DNA of 36,100 bases from an uncultured Collinsella sp. (GTDB lineage: Bacteria > Actinomycetota > Coriobacteriia > Coriobacteriales > Coriobacteriaceae). Shown here one piece after another: positions 1-7,378 of the stretch; the stretch's first letter is position 1, and each line of letters opens with the position of its first letter. Below the pieces are notes generated by a model, which worked only from the letters and a program-made list of their open reading frames with translations, was not told the DNA's origin and searched no databases. The position numbers were made by a program, and so were the translations under genes. The stretch is taken from the NCBI GenBank assembly GCA_900545445.1, contig UQZH01000015.1, positions 1 to 36,100 on the forward strand, given 5' to 3'.

Positions 1-44
1 ACCCTACCCCACCACTCCACCCCCTAACTATTGGGCGCCACCCC

Positions 45-58
45 CGAGCATATGTTCG
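45..58. promoter_or_regulatory. LexA-like SOS box
   Basis: The 14-mer CGAGCATATGTTCG matches the Gram-positive/actinobacterial LexA operator pattern CGAAC-RNRY-GTTCG at 13 of 14 positions; only the fourth base differs. It is followed by a short dyad (AACACAA/TTGTGTT, 61-78). The downstream end of xerD lies to the right, so the regulated gene probably lies to the left of the window. Its identity (for example lexA itself) is not visible. Confidence 0.5.
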
Positions 59-84
59 AAAACACAATATGTTGTGTTTAACGC

Positions 85-118
85 AAAGGCGGGATGCCAC
101 CTGTAGCACCCCGCCTTT
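85..118. terminator. Bidirectional terminator-like hairpin
   Basis: AAAGGCGGG (85-93) pairs perfectly with CCCGCCTTT (110-118). A-rich and T-rich ends give a short U-tract in either direction. It sits between the LexA-like box and the xerD 3' region and could end the leftward xerD transcript or a rightward transcript from outside the window. Confidence 0.5.
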
Positions 119-246
119 CAACCTCAACCTTCAAGTTGACCTTGAGGCGATTTTTATGTCCCTTTACATGCCGTTCACATCGCCCCCAAACTCTCCCACG
201 CGCGGCATGTGCACCCCGCCGCGCCATTGGCCGGTGGCGCAAAATG

Positions 247-308
247 GGACGGACCCCCGATTGCCAAAACGTGCGCAACAGCACGTTCCAGCAATCGGGG
301 GTCCGTCC
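247..308 (-). terminator. Long hairpin downstream of xerD
   Basis: An 18 bp perfect inverted repeat (247-264 with 291-308) encloses an inner stem AACGTGC/GCACGTT. In the leftward direction the stem is followed by CCATTTTGC, a weak U-tract. It lies just past the xerD stop codon and is the likely 3' end of the pyrG-xerD transcript. Its base begins GGGACGG, as do two other hairpins in this window (11595 and 17331). Confidence 0.55.
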
Positions 309-341
309 TCGAATAGCATGTAATCGCAGCTCAGCAGCGTA

Positions 342-1283
342 TTAGCGATGTGCCAGCGGGTGGGCCGCCAGGTAAACCTCAGTCAGCTGCGTACGATCGA
401 CATGCGTGTAGACCTGCGTCGTCGATATATCGGCGTGTCCCAAGATCTCCTGCAGCACGCGAAGGTCCGCGCCGCCCGCGAGCATATGGGTGGCAAAGGA
501 GTGGCGCAACGTGTGCGGATGGAGTCCCACCAACCCCACCTGGCGTCCGTAGCGCTCGCATATGACGTGAACACCCTGACGCGACAGACGCCCGCCGTTC
601 TTGTTTAAAAAGACCGCCGGCGTCTCTGTCCCACGAGCATGAGCCGCCAGAAGTCGGCGCCCATCACATATATAGTGCGTCAGGGCACGCGCCGCGCTTC
701 CCACCAAAGGGGCCAGACGCTCCTTGGAGCCCTTGCCGCGAACCAGCACAAAGCCGTCATCGGCATGGATATCACTCACATCGAGCCCCACCAGCTCGCT
801 CACGCGCAGGCCGCACCCATACAGCACTTCCAAGATAGCGCGATCGCGCAGACCCATCTCACCATCCGGAAAATCCTGGTCGAGCAATGCCGAAACATCC
901 TCCACCGAAAGGCACTCCGGCAGGCGCTCGGCCTTTTTTGGCAAACGCAACGCCGCCGTAGGATTTTGGGTCACGGCCCCATCGCGCACCAAAAAGGCAT
1001 GCAGGCCTTTGACGGCAGCGAGCGCGCGCTCCACCGAGGCATCGGAATAGCCCCCATCGCGCCGATCGGCGATAAAGTCCTCAATGACCCGCCGACTCAC
1101 GTCCTCAAAGGACGCAATGCCCGTCCGCTCCAGATAGGCACAGTAGGTCGTCAGGTCTCGGCGATAGGCGGCAATCGTGTTACGCGCCAAGCCCCGCTCG
1201 ACTGTAAGGTAATCAAGAAACTCCCCCGCCGCCACAGCGAGCGGCGAAGGAGCTTCTCCGATATGTTCCCGGTTCGCCGGCAA
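342..1283 (-). CDS. xerD: Site-specific tyrosine recombinase XerD
   Basis: This is a 313-residue tyrosine recombinase that, with XerC, should resolve chromosome dimers at dif near the division septum. An N-terminal SAM-like core-binding domain (about residues 15-105) precedes the catalytic domain. The catalytic residues are all visible: R160 (GLRVSEL), a beta-hairpin lysine (K184 in RGKGSKE), H257-x-x-R260 (HTLR), H283 (LGHADIS) and Y292 (VYTHVD). Length is normal for XerD. The gene follows pyrG by 2 nt, an arrangement common in Actinobacteria, which favours XerD over XerC. The first codon is TTG with AAGG almost touching it. No internal ATG precedes the conserved region; a GTG at residue 17 is an alternative start. 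Translational coupling to pyrG is likely. Confidence 0.93.
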   Translation of the reverse strand: MPANREHIGEAPSPLAVAAGEFLDYLTVERGLARNTIAAYRRDLTTYCAYLERTGIASFEDVSRRVIEDFIADRRDGGYSDASVERALAAVKGLHAFLVRDGAVTQNPTAALRLPKKAERLPECLSVEDVSALLDQDFPDGEMGLRDRAILEVLYGCGLRVSELVGLDVSDIHADDGFVLVRGKGSKERLAPLVGSAARALTHYICDGRRLLAAHARGTETPAVFLNKNGGRLSRQGVHVICERYGRQVGLVGLHPHTLRHSFATHMLAGGADLRVLQEILGHADISTTQVYTHVDRTQLTEVYLAAHPLAHR

Positions 1284-1285
1284 CC

Positions 1286-2947
1286 TTAGTCCGTCGAACG
1301 ATTCATGGGCGTCACCTGCAGGCGATCGACGCCCTCATGCTGGCCAATCGAGGCACGCACGAACTCTCGGAATAGCGGCTGAGGATTGGTGGGGCGGCTC
1401 TTAAACTCGGGGTGAGCCTGGGTGGCCACGAACCACGGGTGCACATCGCGCGGCAGCTCGACCATCTCGACCAGACGCTCATCAGGCGAAAGACCCGAGA
1501 TGACAAGACCGGCGTCCTCGAGCTGATCGCGGAAGGCATTGTTGAACTCAAAACGGTGACGGTGGCGCTCGTAGACAAGCTCCTCGCCATACGCCTCACG
1601 CGCGAGGGTATCGGCAGCGAGCTTGCACGGATAGGCGCCCAGGCGCATGGTGCCGCCCTTCTCGGTCACGTCCTCCTGCGAGCTCATCAGGTCGATTACG
1701 CTAAACGGACCGTCCGGATCAAACTCGGAGGAGCTGGCACCGGCAAGGCCGACAACGTTGCGGGCGAACTCGCACACGGCAACCTGCATACCCAGGCAAA
1801 TGCCCAGATACGGAATCTTGTGCTCGCGAGCAAACTCGGCAGCAAGGATCTTGCCCTCCAGGGCGCGCTTGCCAAAGCCGCCGGGAACCAGGATGCCCGA
1901 TGCGTCGCCCAGAACCTCATTGACGTTTTCGGCATCGAGGCTCTCACCATCGACCAGCTGCACATCTACGTGACGATCGTAGAAAACGCCCGCGTGATGC
2001 AGGGCCTCGATAACCGACAGATATGCATCGGGAAGCTGGGTGTACTTTCCCACGACGGCAACCTTAACCTTATCGGCGTGATGGTTGGCATGGTTTTGCT
2101 TGCGCAGGAACTCATTCCATGCGCTCATATCGCGCTCGCGCGGATCGAGGCCAAGGCGCTCGCAAATGCGCAGGTCAAAGTCCTGCTCCGCGAGCAGCTG
2201 CGGCACGTCGTAAATGCTCGCGCAATCCTCGTTGGTAAAGACACAGTCGGTGTCGACGTCGCAGAAACTCGCGATCTTGCCGCGGATAGCGTCATCAATA
2301 TGGTGATCGGAGCGCAGCACAATAATGTCGGGCTGGATACCAAAGCTGCGCAGCTCCTTGACGGAGTGCTGCGTGGGCTTGGTCTTAACCTCGTGGGCGG
2401 CGGCGATATAGGGAACGAGCGATACGTGGATGTAGCAGACGTTCTCGGGACCGGCCTCCTTGCGGTACTGGCGGATAGCCTCCACGAACGGCTGCGACTC
2501 GATGTCGCCGATCGTGCCACCCAGCTCGGTAATGACAACGTCGGAGCCAGTCTGCTCCTCAATGCGGCGGAATTTGTCCTTGATAGCATTGGTGACGTGC
2601 GGGATCACCTGGACGGTACCGCCCAAAAAGTCACCGCGACGCTCGCGGGCAATCAGGCTCTTGTAAATGGCGCCCGTCGTAAAGTTAGAATCGCGGGTCA
2701 GGTTCTCGTCAATAAAGCGCTCGTAGTGGCCCAGGTCCAGATCGGACTCGTAGCCGTCCTCGGTCACAAAGACCTCACCGTGCTGGAACGGGCTCATGGT
2801 ACCAGGGTCGACGTTCAGATACGGGTCGGCCTTCTGCATCGTCACCTTGTAGCCGCGTGACTTGAGCAAACGGCCCAGCGATGCCGCGGTAATGCCCTTG
2901 CCCAAAGACGAAACCACGCCGCCGGTCACAAACACATGCTTAGTCAT
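1286..2947 (-). CDS. pyrG: CTP synthase
   Basis: CTP synthase makes CTP from UTP, ATP and glutamine in the cytoplasm, the last step of pyrimidine nucleotide synthesis. The 553 residues are standard for the family. The N-terminal amidoligase domain opens with VFVTGGVVSSLGKGI (ATP-binding loop) and carries DPYLNVDPGTMSP and ELGGTIGDIES. The C-terminal class I glutamine amidotransferase domain has the nucleophile C384 in GICLGMQ and the His/Glu pair in QAHPEFKSRP. It is the promoter-proximal gene of a pyrG-xerD unit. The short 5' leader shows no obvious attenuator, though CTP-sensitive initiation cannot be judged by eye. Confidence 0.98.
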   Translation of the reverse strand: MTKHVFVTGGVVSSLGKGITAASLGRLLKSRGYKVTMQKADPYLNVDPGTMSPFQHGEVFVTEDGYESDLDLGHYERFIDENLTRDSNFTTGAIYKSLIARERRGDFLGGTVQVIPHVTNAIKDKFRRIEEQTGSDVVITELGGTIGDIESQPFVEAIRQYRKEAGPENVCYIHVSLVPYIAAAHEVKTKPTQHSVKELRSFGIQPDIIVLRSDHHIDDAIRGKIASFCDVDTDCVFTNEDCASIYDVPQLLAEQDFDLRICERLGLDPRERDMSAWNEFLRKQNHANHHADKVKVAVVGKYTQLPDAYLSVIEALHHAGVFYDRHVDVQLVDGESLDAENVNEVLGDASGILVPGGFGKRALEGKILAAEFAREHKIPYLGICLGMQVAVCEFARNVVGLAGASSSEFDPDGPFSVIDLMSSQEDVTEKGGTMRLGAYPCKLAADTLAREAYGEELVYERHRHRFEFNNAFRDQLEDAGLVISGLSPDERLVEMVELPRDVHPWFVATQAHPEFKSRPTNPQPLFREFVRASIGQHEGVDRLQVTPMNRSTD

Positions 2948-3069
2948 ATTGAATTACCTGCGCTTCCCGTAGAAGTTGTCCATACACATCTTACGGGTCT
3001 TCATTGTAATACTCGAGAAAGAAGCAGTTCGCCATTTTTCACCAAAGTGCTTGCATTTCTCCATCTCGA

Positions 3070-3100
3070 AACAAAACGCCGCCCGGGACCCGAGCGGCGT
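3070..3100 (-). terminator. Rho-independent terminator of the winged-helix gene
   Basis: Read leftward, ACGCCGCTCGG pairs with CCCGGGCGGCGT and runs into TTTTGTTT. It lies just downstream of the small regulator gene and separates it from pyrG. Confidence 0.75.
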
Positions 3101-3124
3101 AACAACAACTTAGGCGGCAGATCG

Positions 3125-3460
3125 CTACCGATCGGCAAGCTCGTCCCTGAGCATATCCCGAACGAGCATACCCGCGCGGATGCCTTTCAGATACCACCCG
3201 CCACGCTCGGTAAGGCAAATACCATTTGCAAGCTGGCCGCCATCCTCGCTATAACGCGAAACGACCTCGATCAAACCGTCAGAATCCAAGCGCTCAATTG
3301 CGGCGCGGGCTCGATACGGAGACACTCCAACGTGCTCCGCAAGCGTTTTGCGCGAGAAGCCATATGTCCCGCCACTTTCGGATTGCTGGGCAATCTCCAT
3401 CAACACCAGCACTTCGACACGCTTCATATCGTTGACACTCGCACGACCCTTGCCCGCCAT
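3125..3460 (-). CDS. Small winged-helix DNA-binding protein
   Basis: The 111-residue product begins MAGKGRASVNDMKRVEVL. The ATG at 3460 is chosen because AGAGGAGG lies 6 nt upstream; the reading frame extends 18 codons further but without a comparable ribosome site. Residues around YGFSRKTLAEHVGVSPYRARAAIERLDSDGLIEVV form a helix-turn-helix followed by a wing, as in MarR, GntR or Rrf2-type proteins. The rest (ICLTERGGWYLKGIRAGML) resembles the dimerising end of PadR/MarR-like regulators. No ligand domain or cysteine cluster is visible. It is monocistronic between two terminators. The target is unknown and no specific family is recognised. Confidence 0.7.
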   Translation of the reverse strand: MAGKGRASVNDMKRVEVLVLMEIAQQSESGGTYGFSRKTLAEHVGVSPYRARAAIERLDSDGLIEVVSRYSEDGGQLANGICLTERGGWYLKGIRAGMLVRDMLRDELADR

Positions 3461-3649
3461 GGCAGCCTCCTCTAACCGAGCACGAGCATCCAGCGCGCCG
3501 TGCACGACCGACACACCTCACGATGGCAGGTAATATCCATCATGCGGCATCCCGCTAAGGATGAAACAGTTACGATTATTGTATACCGCCCAAATTGTTT
3601 TTAGGCAGGTAAACGGCTATTTTTCGCCGAAATAGACGCTTTATTGATC

Positions 3650-3682
3650 AAAAAGCCGTACCGGGCGCTAACCCGATACGGC
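3650..3682 (-). terminator. Rho-independent terminator of the DUF1846 gene
   Basis: GCCGTACCGGG (655-665 of the 3 kb block) pairs with CCCGATACGGC. The single mismatch on the + strand becomes a G-U pair in the leftward RNA, followed by UUUUU. This shows that the structure serves the leftward transcript. Confidence 0.8.
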
Positions 3683-3716
3683 CAAAATGCGATGCAATTA
3701 CCGCGATACTTCAAAC

Positions 3717-5198
3717 TTAGCGATGGAAGAAACCACGACGCTCAAACTTGGGCTCACAGCACACGTTGATACCCAGTTTACGCAACACCGTCTCGTCCGT
3801 CGGCGAGATAATCACGCTAAAGAAGGCATCGCAACCGCGCAGCTGCTCCAGGCCCGAAAGGACACGAGCGGCCGTCTCGCTCGTAGCCGAGGTGATCGAC
3901 AGCGCCATAAGCGTCTCGTCGGTGTGAAGGCGCGGGTTTTTGCTGCCCAGGAAATGCGTCTTGAGCTTGCTGATGGGCTCGATCGCCTCGTCGCTGATGA
4001 CTTCAAGCTCAAGGTCGACGCCCGAAACATGCTTGAGAGCGTTCATAATGAGCGAACTTGCGGCGCCCAGGCGCGTGGAGGTCTTACCGGTCACCACGGA
4101 ACCGTCCGGCATGACCATGGCGCCCACGGGACCACCCGTCAGTTGCTCCCTGGTTAAGGCCGCCGAGCGCGCCGGTGAGTAGTTCTTATCGATGCCGGCC
4201 TTCTTCATAATAATCTTGAGACGGTCGACTTGCTCATCGCCCACGCCGGTACGGCGCACATTTTCGACCGCGGTAAAGTAGCGGCGGACGATCTCCATCT
4301 TGGAAGCGTCGCGGCAGGCATCGTCATCGGTGATGGCAAAGCCGACCATATTGACGCCCATGTCCGTGGGACTCTGGTAGGGGCTCTTGCCTAGGATCTT
4401 TTCCATCAGGGCACGGACCACCGGGAAGGCCTCGACGTCGCGGTTGTAGTTGACCGTGGTCTTGTTGTAGGCCTCAAGGTGAAAGGAATCGATGATGTTG
4501 GCATCGTCGAGGTCCGCCGTGGCGGCCTCGTAGGCAATATTGACCGGATGCGTCAGGGGAAGATTCCAGACCGGGAAGGTCTCAAACTTGGCATAACCGG
4601 CGGCGGTGCCGTGCTTATGCTCGTGATACAGCTGTGAGAGGCAGGTGGCGAGCTTGCCCGAGCCAGGGCCGGGCGCCGTCACGACAACGAGCGGACGCGT
4701 GGTCTCGACGAACTCGTTCTTGCCGTAGCCTTCGTCAGAAACGATCAGATCGACGTCGTGCGGATAGCCCTCAATGGGATAGTGCAGCTTGGCGGGAATG
4801 CCGAGTGCATTCAGACGATTGCGGAAGACGTCGGCAGCGGGCTGACCGGCATACTGCGTGATAACCACGGCCGCGACAGCAAAACCGTTGCCGCGGAACA
4901 GGTCGACCAGGCGCAAGACGTCCTCGTCATAGGTAATGCCCAGGTCGCCACGGGCCTTGTTCTTCTCGATATGGTTTGCATTGATTGCGATGATGACCTC
5001 GACGTCGTCGGCAATGCTCTTGAGCATGCGGAACTTGCTGTCCGGCTCAAAACCCGGCAGCACGCGACTCGCATGATAGTCGTCAAACAGCTTGCCGCCA
5101 AACTCCAAATAGAGCTTGCCACCAAACTGCGAGATGCGCTCCTTAATGTGAGCAGCCTGCAGCTCGATGTACTTCGCGTTGTCGAAACCCTGGCGCAT
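3717..5198 (-). CDS. DUF1846 family protein
   Basis: The 493-residue protein belongs to the DUF1846 family (about 490-500 residues in Firmicutes and Actinobacteria), which has structures but no firmly assigned reaction that I know of. Visible features are the N-terminus MRQGFDNAKYIELQAAHIKE, a glycine-rich APGPGSGK segment that resembles a P-loop, and the conserved block NKTTVNYNRDVEAFP. No signal peptide or membrane segment is seen, so it is probably cytoplasmic. The start at 5198 is preferred because GGGAG lies 7 nt upstream; an ATG 8 codons further up is possible. It is a single gene with its own terminator. Any nucleotide-binding role is inference from the loop alone. Confidence 0.85.
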   Translation of the reverse strand: MRQGFDNAKYIELQAAHIKERISQFGGKLYLEFGGKLFDDYHASRVLPGFEPDSKFRMLKSIADDVEVIIAINANHIEKNKARGDLGITYDEDVLRLVDLFRGNGFAVAAVVITQYAGQPAADVFRNRLNALGIPAKLHYPIEGYPHDVDLIVSDEGYGKNEFVETTRPLVVVTAPGPGSGKLATCLSQLYHEHKHGTAAGYAKFETFPVWNLPLTHPVNIAYEAATADLDDANIIDSFHLEAYNKTTVNYNRDVEAFPVVRALMEKILGKSPYQSPTDMGVNMVGFAITDDDACRDASKMEIVRRYFTAVENVRRTGVGDEQVDRLKIIMKKAGIDKNYSPARSAALTREQLTGGPVGAMVMPDGSVVTGKTSTRLGAASSLIMNALKHVSGVDLELEVISDEAIEPISKLKTHFLGSKNPRLHTDETLMALSITSATSETAARVLSGLEQLRGCDAFFSVIISPTDETVLRKLGINVCCEPKFERRGFFHR

Positions 5199-5356
5199 GT
5201 GTGGCTCCCGTCCCGTTTCCATTTAATGTCCTAGGCGATTATAACGGAGCCCGCCCTCCCCGATACCCAGACCATCAACAGGCACCAACCAAACATGCCC
5301 ATCGCGACCACCGGGGACCCGGGGTAGCTAATTTGAAGCAATGACCAAGTCACTCC

Positions 5357-5502
5357 GCACCAACAATGGAAACGTCACAGGCAGAGCCAAAGTCAACGAG
5401 CGCCCGCCAGAGCGAGCAATCTGCCCCCAGCACCAACAAGGGGAACGTCGCAGGTTGAGCATAAGTCAGCGAAAGCCCGCCAGAGCGAGCAAGGTGACGT
5501 GA
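5357..5502. repeat. Two tandem imperfect 73-bp units
   Basis: The unit starting GCACCAACAA at 5357 recurs at 5430, a period of 73 bp. Both units contain a degenerate AACGTC-x-CAGG block and an exact CCCGCCAGAGCGAGCAA block. The second unit runs into the structured element at 5474-5569, so the first looks like a truncated tandem duplicate of that element's 5' side. It is non-coding, in the gap between the DUF1846 gene and the arc cluster terminator. Confidence 0.7.
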
Positions 5503-5569
5503 AAGAGGAGGGCATGGGCCTTTTGGCCATGCCCGACGATTGAACGTCAGATTGCCGCTCTGGCGGGCT
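5474..5569 (+). ncRNA. Structured intergenic motif I, copy A
   Basis: This is a nested hairpin. The outer stem AGCCCGCCAGAGCG pairs with CGCTCTGGCGGGCT (14 bp, perfect). Inside it TGACGT (5495) pairs with ACGTCA (5544), then come GAAAGAG on one side and GACGATTGA on the other, capped by a GGGCATG/CATGCCC hairpin. Copies B (29586) and C (35082, opposite strand) keep the loop sequences while their stems change with complementarity intact. About 25 nt further right a conserved TTTGGTAAAACCGCG block is also shared with copy B. Whether it is transcribed is unknown; relative to the arc transcript it would be read antisense. Confidence 0.55.
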
Positions 5570-5611
5570 TGCAGCGTCGAGTGGTTCCGGCGTTTGGTAA
5601 AACCGCGGAAC

Positions 5612-5650
5612 AAAAAAGCGCCCCCTCCCGCGCACGGAACGGGAGGGGGC
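5612..5650 (-). terminator. Strong terminator of the arc cluster
   Basis: Read leftward, CCCCCTCCCG pairs with CGGGAGGGGG across a 9-nt loop and is followed by CGC and six U. It ends transcription from the ArcD-like gene. Confidence 0.9.
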
Positions 5651-5666
5651 TAAAGGTAGGAGTCTA

Positions 5667-5752
5667 CCGGTGGGTTGACCCCACCGGACAGACGATGACC
5701 AGGTGATCCTTTACAGGATCGTCAAGGTTTCCGTGGGGTACCCGTTGGGTAC
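5667..5752 (-). other. Three successive hairpins in the arcD 3' UTR
   Basis: Between the carrier's stop codon and its terminator lie three perfect short hairpins: GTACCC/GGGTAC (5738-5752, touching the stop codon), GATCCT/AGGATC (5705-5720) and CCGGTGGG/CCCACCGG (5667-5687). With the terminator this makes a 140-nt 3' UTR of four stacked hairpins. That could protect the mRNA or yield a 3'-derived small RNA; both are inference. Confidence 0.5.
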
Positions 5753-7231
5753 TTAGAGCATCACGCAAGCGACGGTCAGGATGATGGCGCAGACGACGGA
5801 GAGAGCGACGATGAGCTTAAGGGCAAACTTGAGCCAGGTCGTCCACTCGATCTTGGCCAGGGCGAGACCGCCCATGATGGCGCCGGAGGTCGGGGTGAAC
5901 AGGTTCACAACGCCGATGGCAGAGGAGAAGATCATGACCATGACCTCGGGCGAGAAGCCGAGCTTAACAGCCAGCGGTCCCATGATAGGCATGGAGACGG
6001 TAGCCATACCAGAGGTCGAGGGGATCAGGAAGGACAGGCCGAAGTAGACCAGGAAGCTCATGGGAGCGAAGATCACGCCGGACAGGCCAGCCAGAGCATT
6101 GGCGGCAGCGTCGAGGACGTAGACGTCGAGGCCGGTGTTAGCCATGAGGACGGAGATACCACGGGCGAGGGCGATGACGAGAACAACGGACATCATGTCG
6201 GCAGCGCCGGTGATGAAGGTGTTAACGATCTGCTTCTCGGACAGGCCACCGATGATACCGATCAGGACGGCCATGAGGAAGAACCAGGTGGAAGCCTCGT
6301 CGAAGTACCACTGACCAATGGGCAGGCCGGTGATCAGGGCAGACCAGCCCTGGACGACGGCGTTACCGTCGGCGTCGTAGACAGCGCCAGCGTCGAAGAA
6401 GTTGGCGACGCCCTCGTTGAGGTCGGCCAGCGGAATGAAGCCGACGATCATGACGACGAAGGTGAAGGCAAAGGCGATCAGAACACCCTTCTGACGACCG
6501 GTGAGCTTGACCTCATTGTGAACCTCGGAAGCAGCCTTGCCGTGAGCCTCTTCGGCGTCCTTGAGCTCCTGCATCGACAGGATGGTGGAACCCTTGTCAG
6601 CCTTGACCTTCTTGGCATAGCTCATGACGAAGAAGATGGACATGGCAGTGGTAACAATCCACAGGACGGCACCGAGGCCGATGATGATGGACTGGTTGAC
6701 CTCAATGCCAACGCCGGTCAGAGCGTCGACGGCAGCGCCGACGGCGAACGGGTTAACCGTGGAGCCCAGGCAGCCGCAGCCAGCGCCGAGCAGGACGGTG
6801 GCGGCACCGACCATCGGGTCGAAGCCAGCGGCCATCATGGTAGCGGCAAGCAGGGCGTAGAAGGGAACGGTCTCCTCGCACATACCATAGGTGGTACCAC
6901 CGAGGGAGAAGATGAGCATCAGCACGGGAATGAGCATGATCTCGTTACCCTTAAGCTTCTGCACCAGGACGGCGATGCCGTTGTCCAGGGCGCCGGTCTC
7001 GGTCATCATACCGAGGAAGCCGCCGAGGATCATAACGAAGAGGCAGACGGGCAGAGCGTCAGCGAAGCCCAGAATCGGGGCGGTGCAGAAATCGCTCAGA
7101 CGGGCGGCAGTAACCTCGCCGCCGGACGTGCCGGAGACGATAACGGTAATCACTGCAACAATTGCCAGCAGAGCAAGAAGAATGGTGAACGATGAAGGCA
7201 TACCGCGCTTTTTCTTAGCGGTCTCAGTCAT
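5753..7231 (-). CDS. YfcC-family carrier, ArcD-like (arginine/ornithine exchange)
   Basis: The 492-residue integral membrane protein has about a dozen hydrophobic segments. It belongs to the YfcC/DcuC-like (C4-dicarboxylate anaerobic carrier) family. Family marks include MILGGFLGMMTETGALDNGI, SLGGTTYGMCEETVPFY, GCGCLGSTVNPFAVG and SFLIPSTSGMATVSMPIMGPLA. Members in arginine deiminase clusters are usually inferred to exchange arginine for ornithine, and its place directly after argF supports that; substrate specificity is not visible in the sequence. The start at 7231 (MTETAKKKRG) lies 9 nt after a GGGGGG ribosome site; ATGs at 7240 and 7258 are less well placed. A structured leader precedes it and a strong terminator follows. 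Confidence 0.85.
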   Translation of the reverse strand: MTETAKKKRGMPSSFTILLALLAIVAVITVIVSGTSGGEVTAARLSDFCTAPILGFADALPVCLFVMILGGFLGMMTETGALDNGIAVLVQKLKGNEIMLIPVLMLIFSLGGTTYGMCEETVPFYALLAATMMAAGFDPMVGAATVLLGAGCGCLGSTVNPFAVGAAVDALTGVGIEVNQSIIIGLGAVLWIVTTAMSIFFVMSYAKKVKADKGSTILSMQELKDAEEAHGKAASEVHNEVKLTGRQKGVLIAFAFTFVVMIVGFIPLADLNEGVANFFDAGAVYDADGNAVVQGWSALITGLPIGQWYFDEASTWFFLMAVLIGIIGGLSEKQIVNTFITGAADMMSVVLVIALARGISVLMANTGLDVYVLDAAANALAGLSGVIFAPMSFLVYFGLSFLIPSTSGMATVSMPIMGPLAVKLGFSPEVMVMIFSSAIGVVNLFTPTSGAIMGGLALAKIEWTTWLKFALKLIVALSVVCAIILTVACVML

Positions 7232-7264
7232 AGTTCTCATCCCCCCTTCATAAATCATTTACTG

Positions 7265-7315
7265 ATCTCGCCCGAAGCGGCTCTTCCGTGCCGTGCCCGC
7301 CGCTTGATGCGAGAT
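7265..7315 (-). promoter_or_regulatory. Structured leader of the ArcD-like gene
   Basis: A nested inverted repeat, ATCTCG/CGAGAT outside and AAGCGGC/GCCGCTT inside, lies between the argF terminator and the carrier's ribosome site. Read leftward it forms a two-tier hairpin about 20 nt upstream of the Shine-Dalgarno sequence. It may tune readthrough or translation of the carrier. I do not recognise it as a known riboswitch. Confidence 0.4.
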
Positions 7316-7325
7316 TTTTACCAGA

Positions 7326-7362
7326 TAAAACCGCTCGGGGTGTGCTGTAATACACCCCGAGC
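7326..7362 (-). terminator. Terminator after argF
   Basis: GCTCGGGGTGT pairs perfectly over 11 bp with ACACCCCGAGC, followed on the leftward strand by GGTTTTATC. The U-tract is short, so it may allow partial readthrough into the carrier gene. Confidence 0.7.
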
Positions 7363-7378
7363 AGGATGCTAGATGCTC

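Noticed and set aside
1412..2860. Long + strand frame opposite pyrG
   Set aside because: It is an antisense shadow of a well-supported CTP synthase gene.
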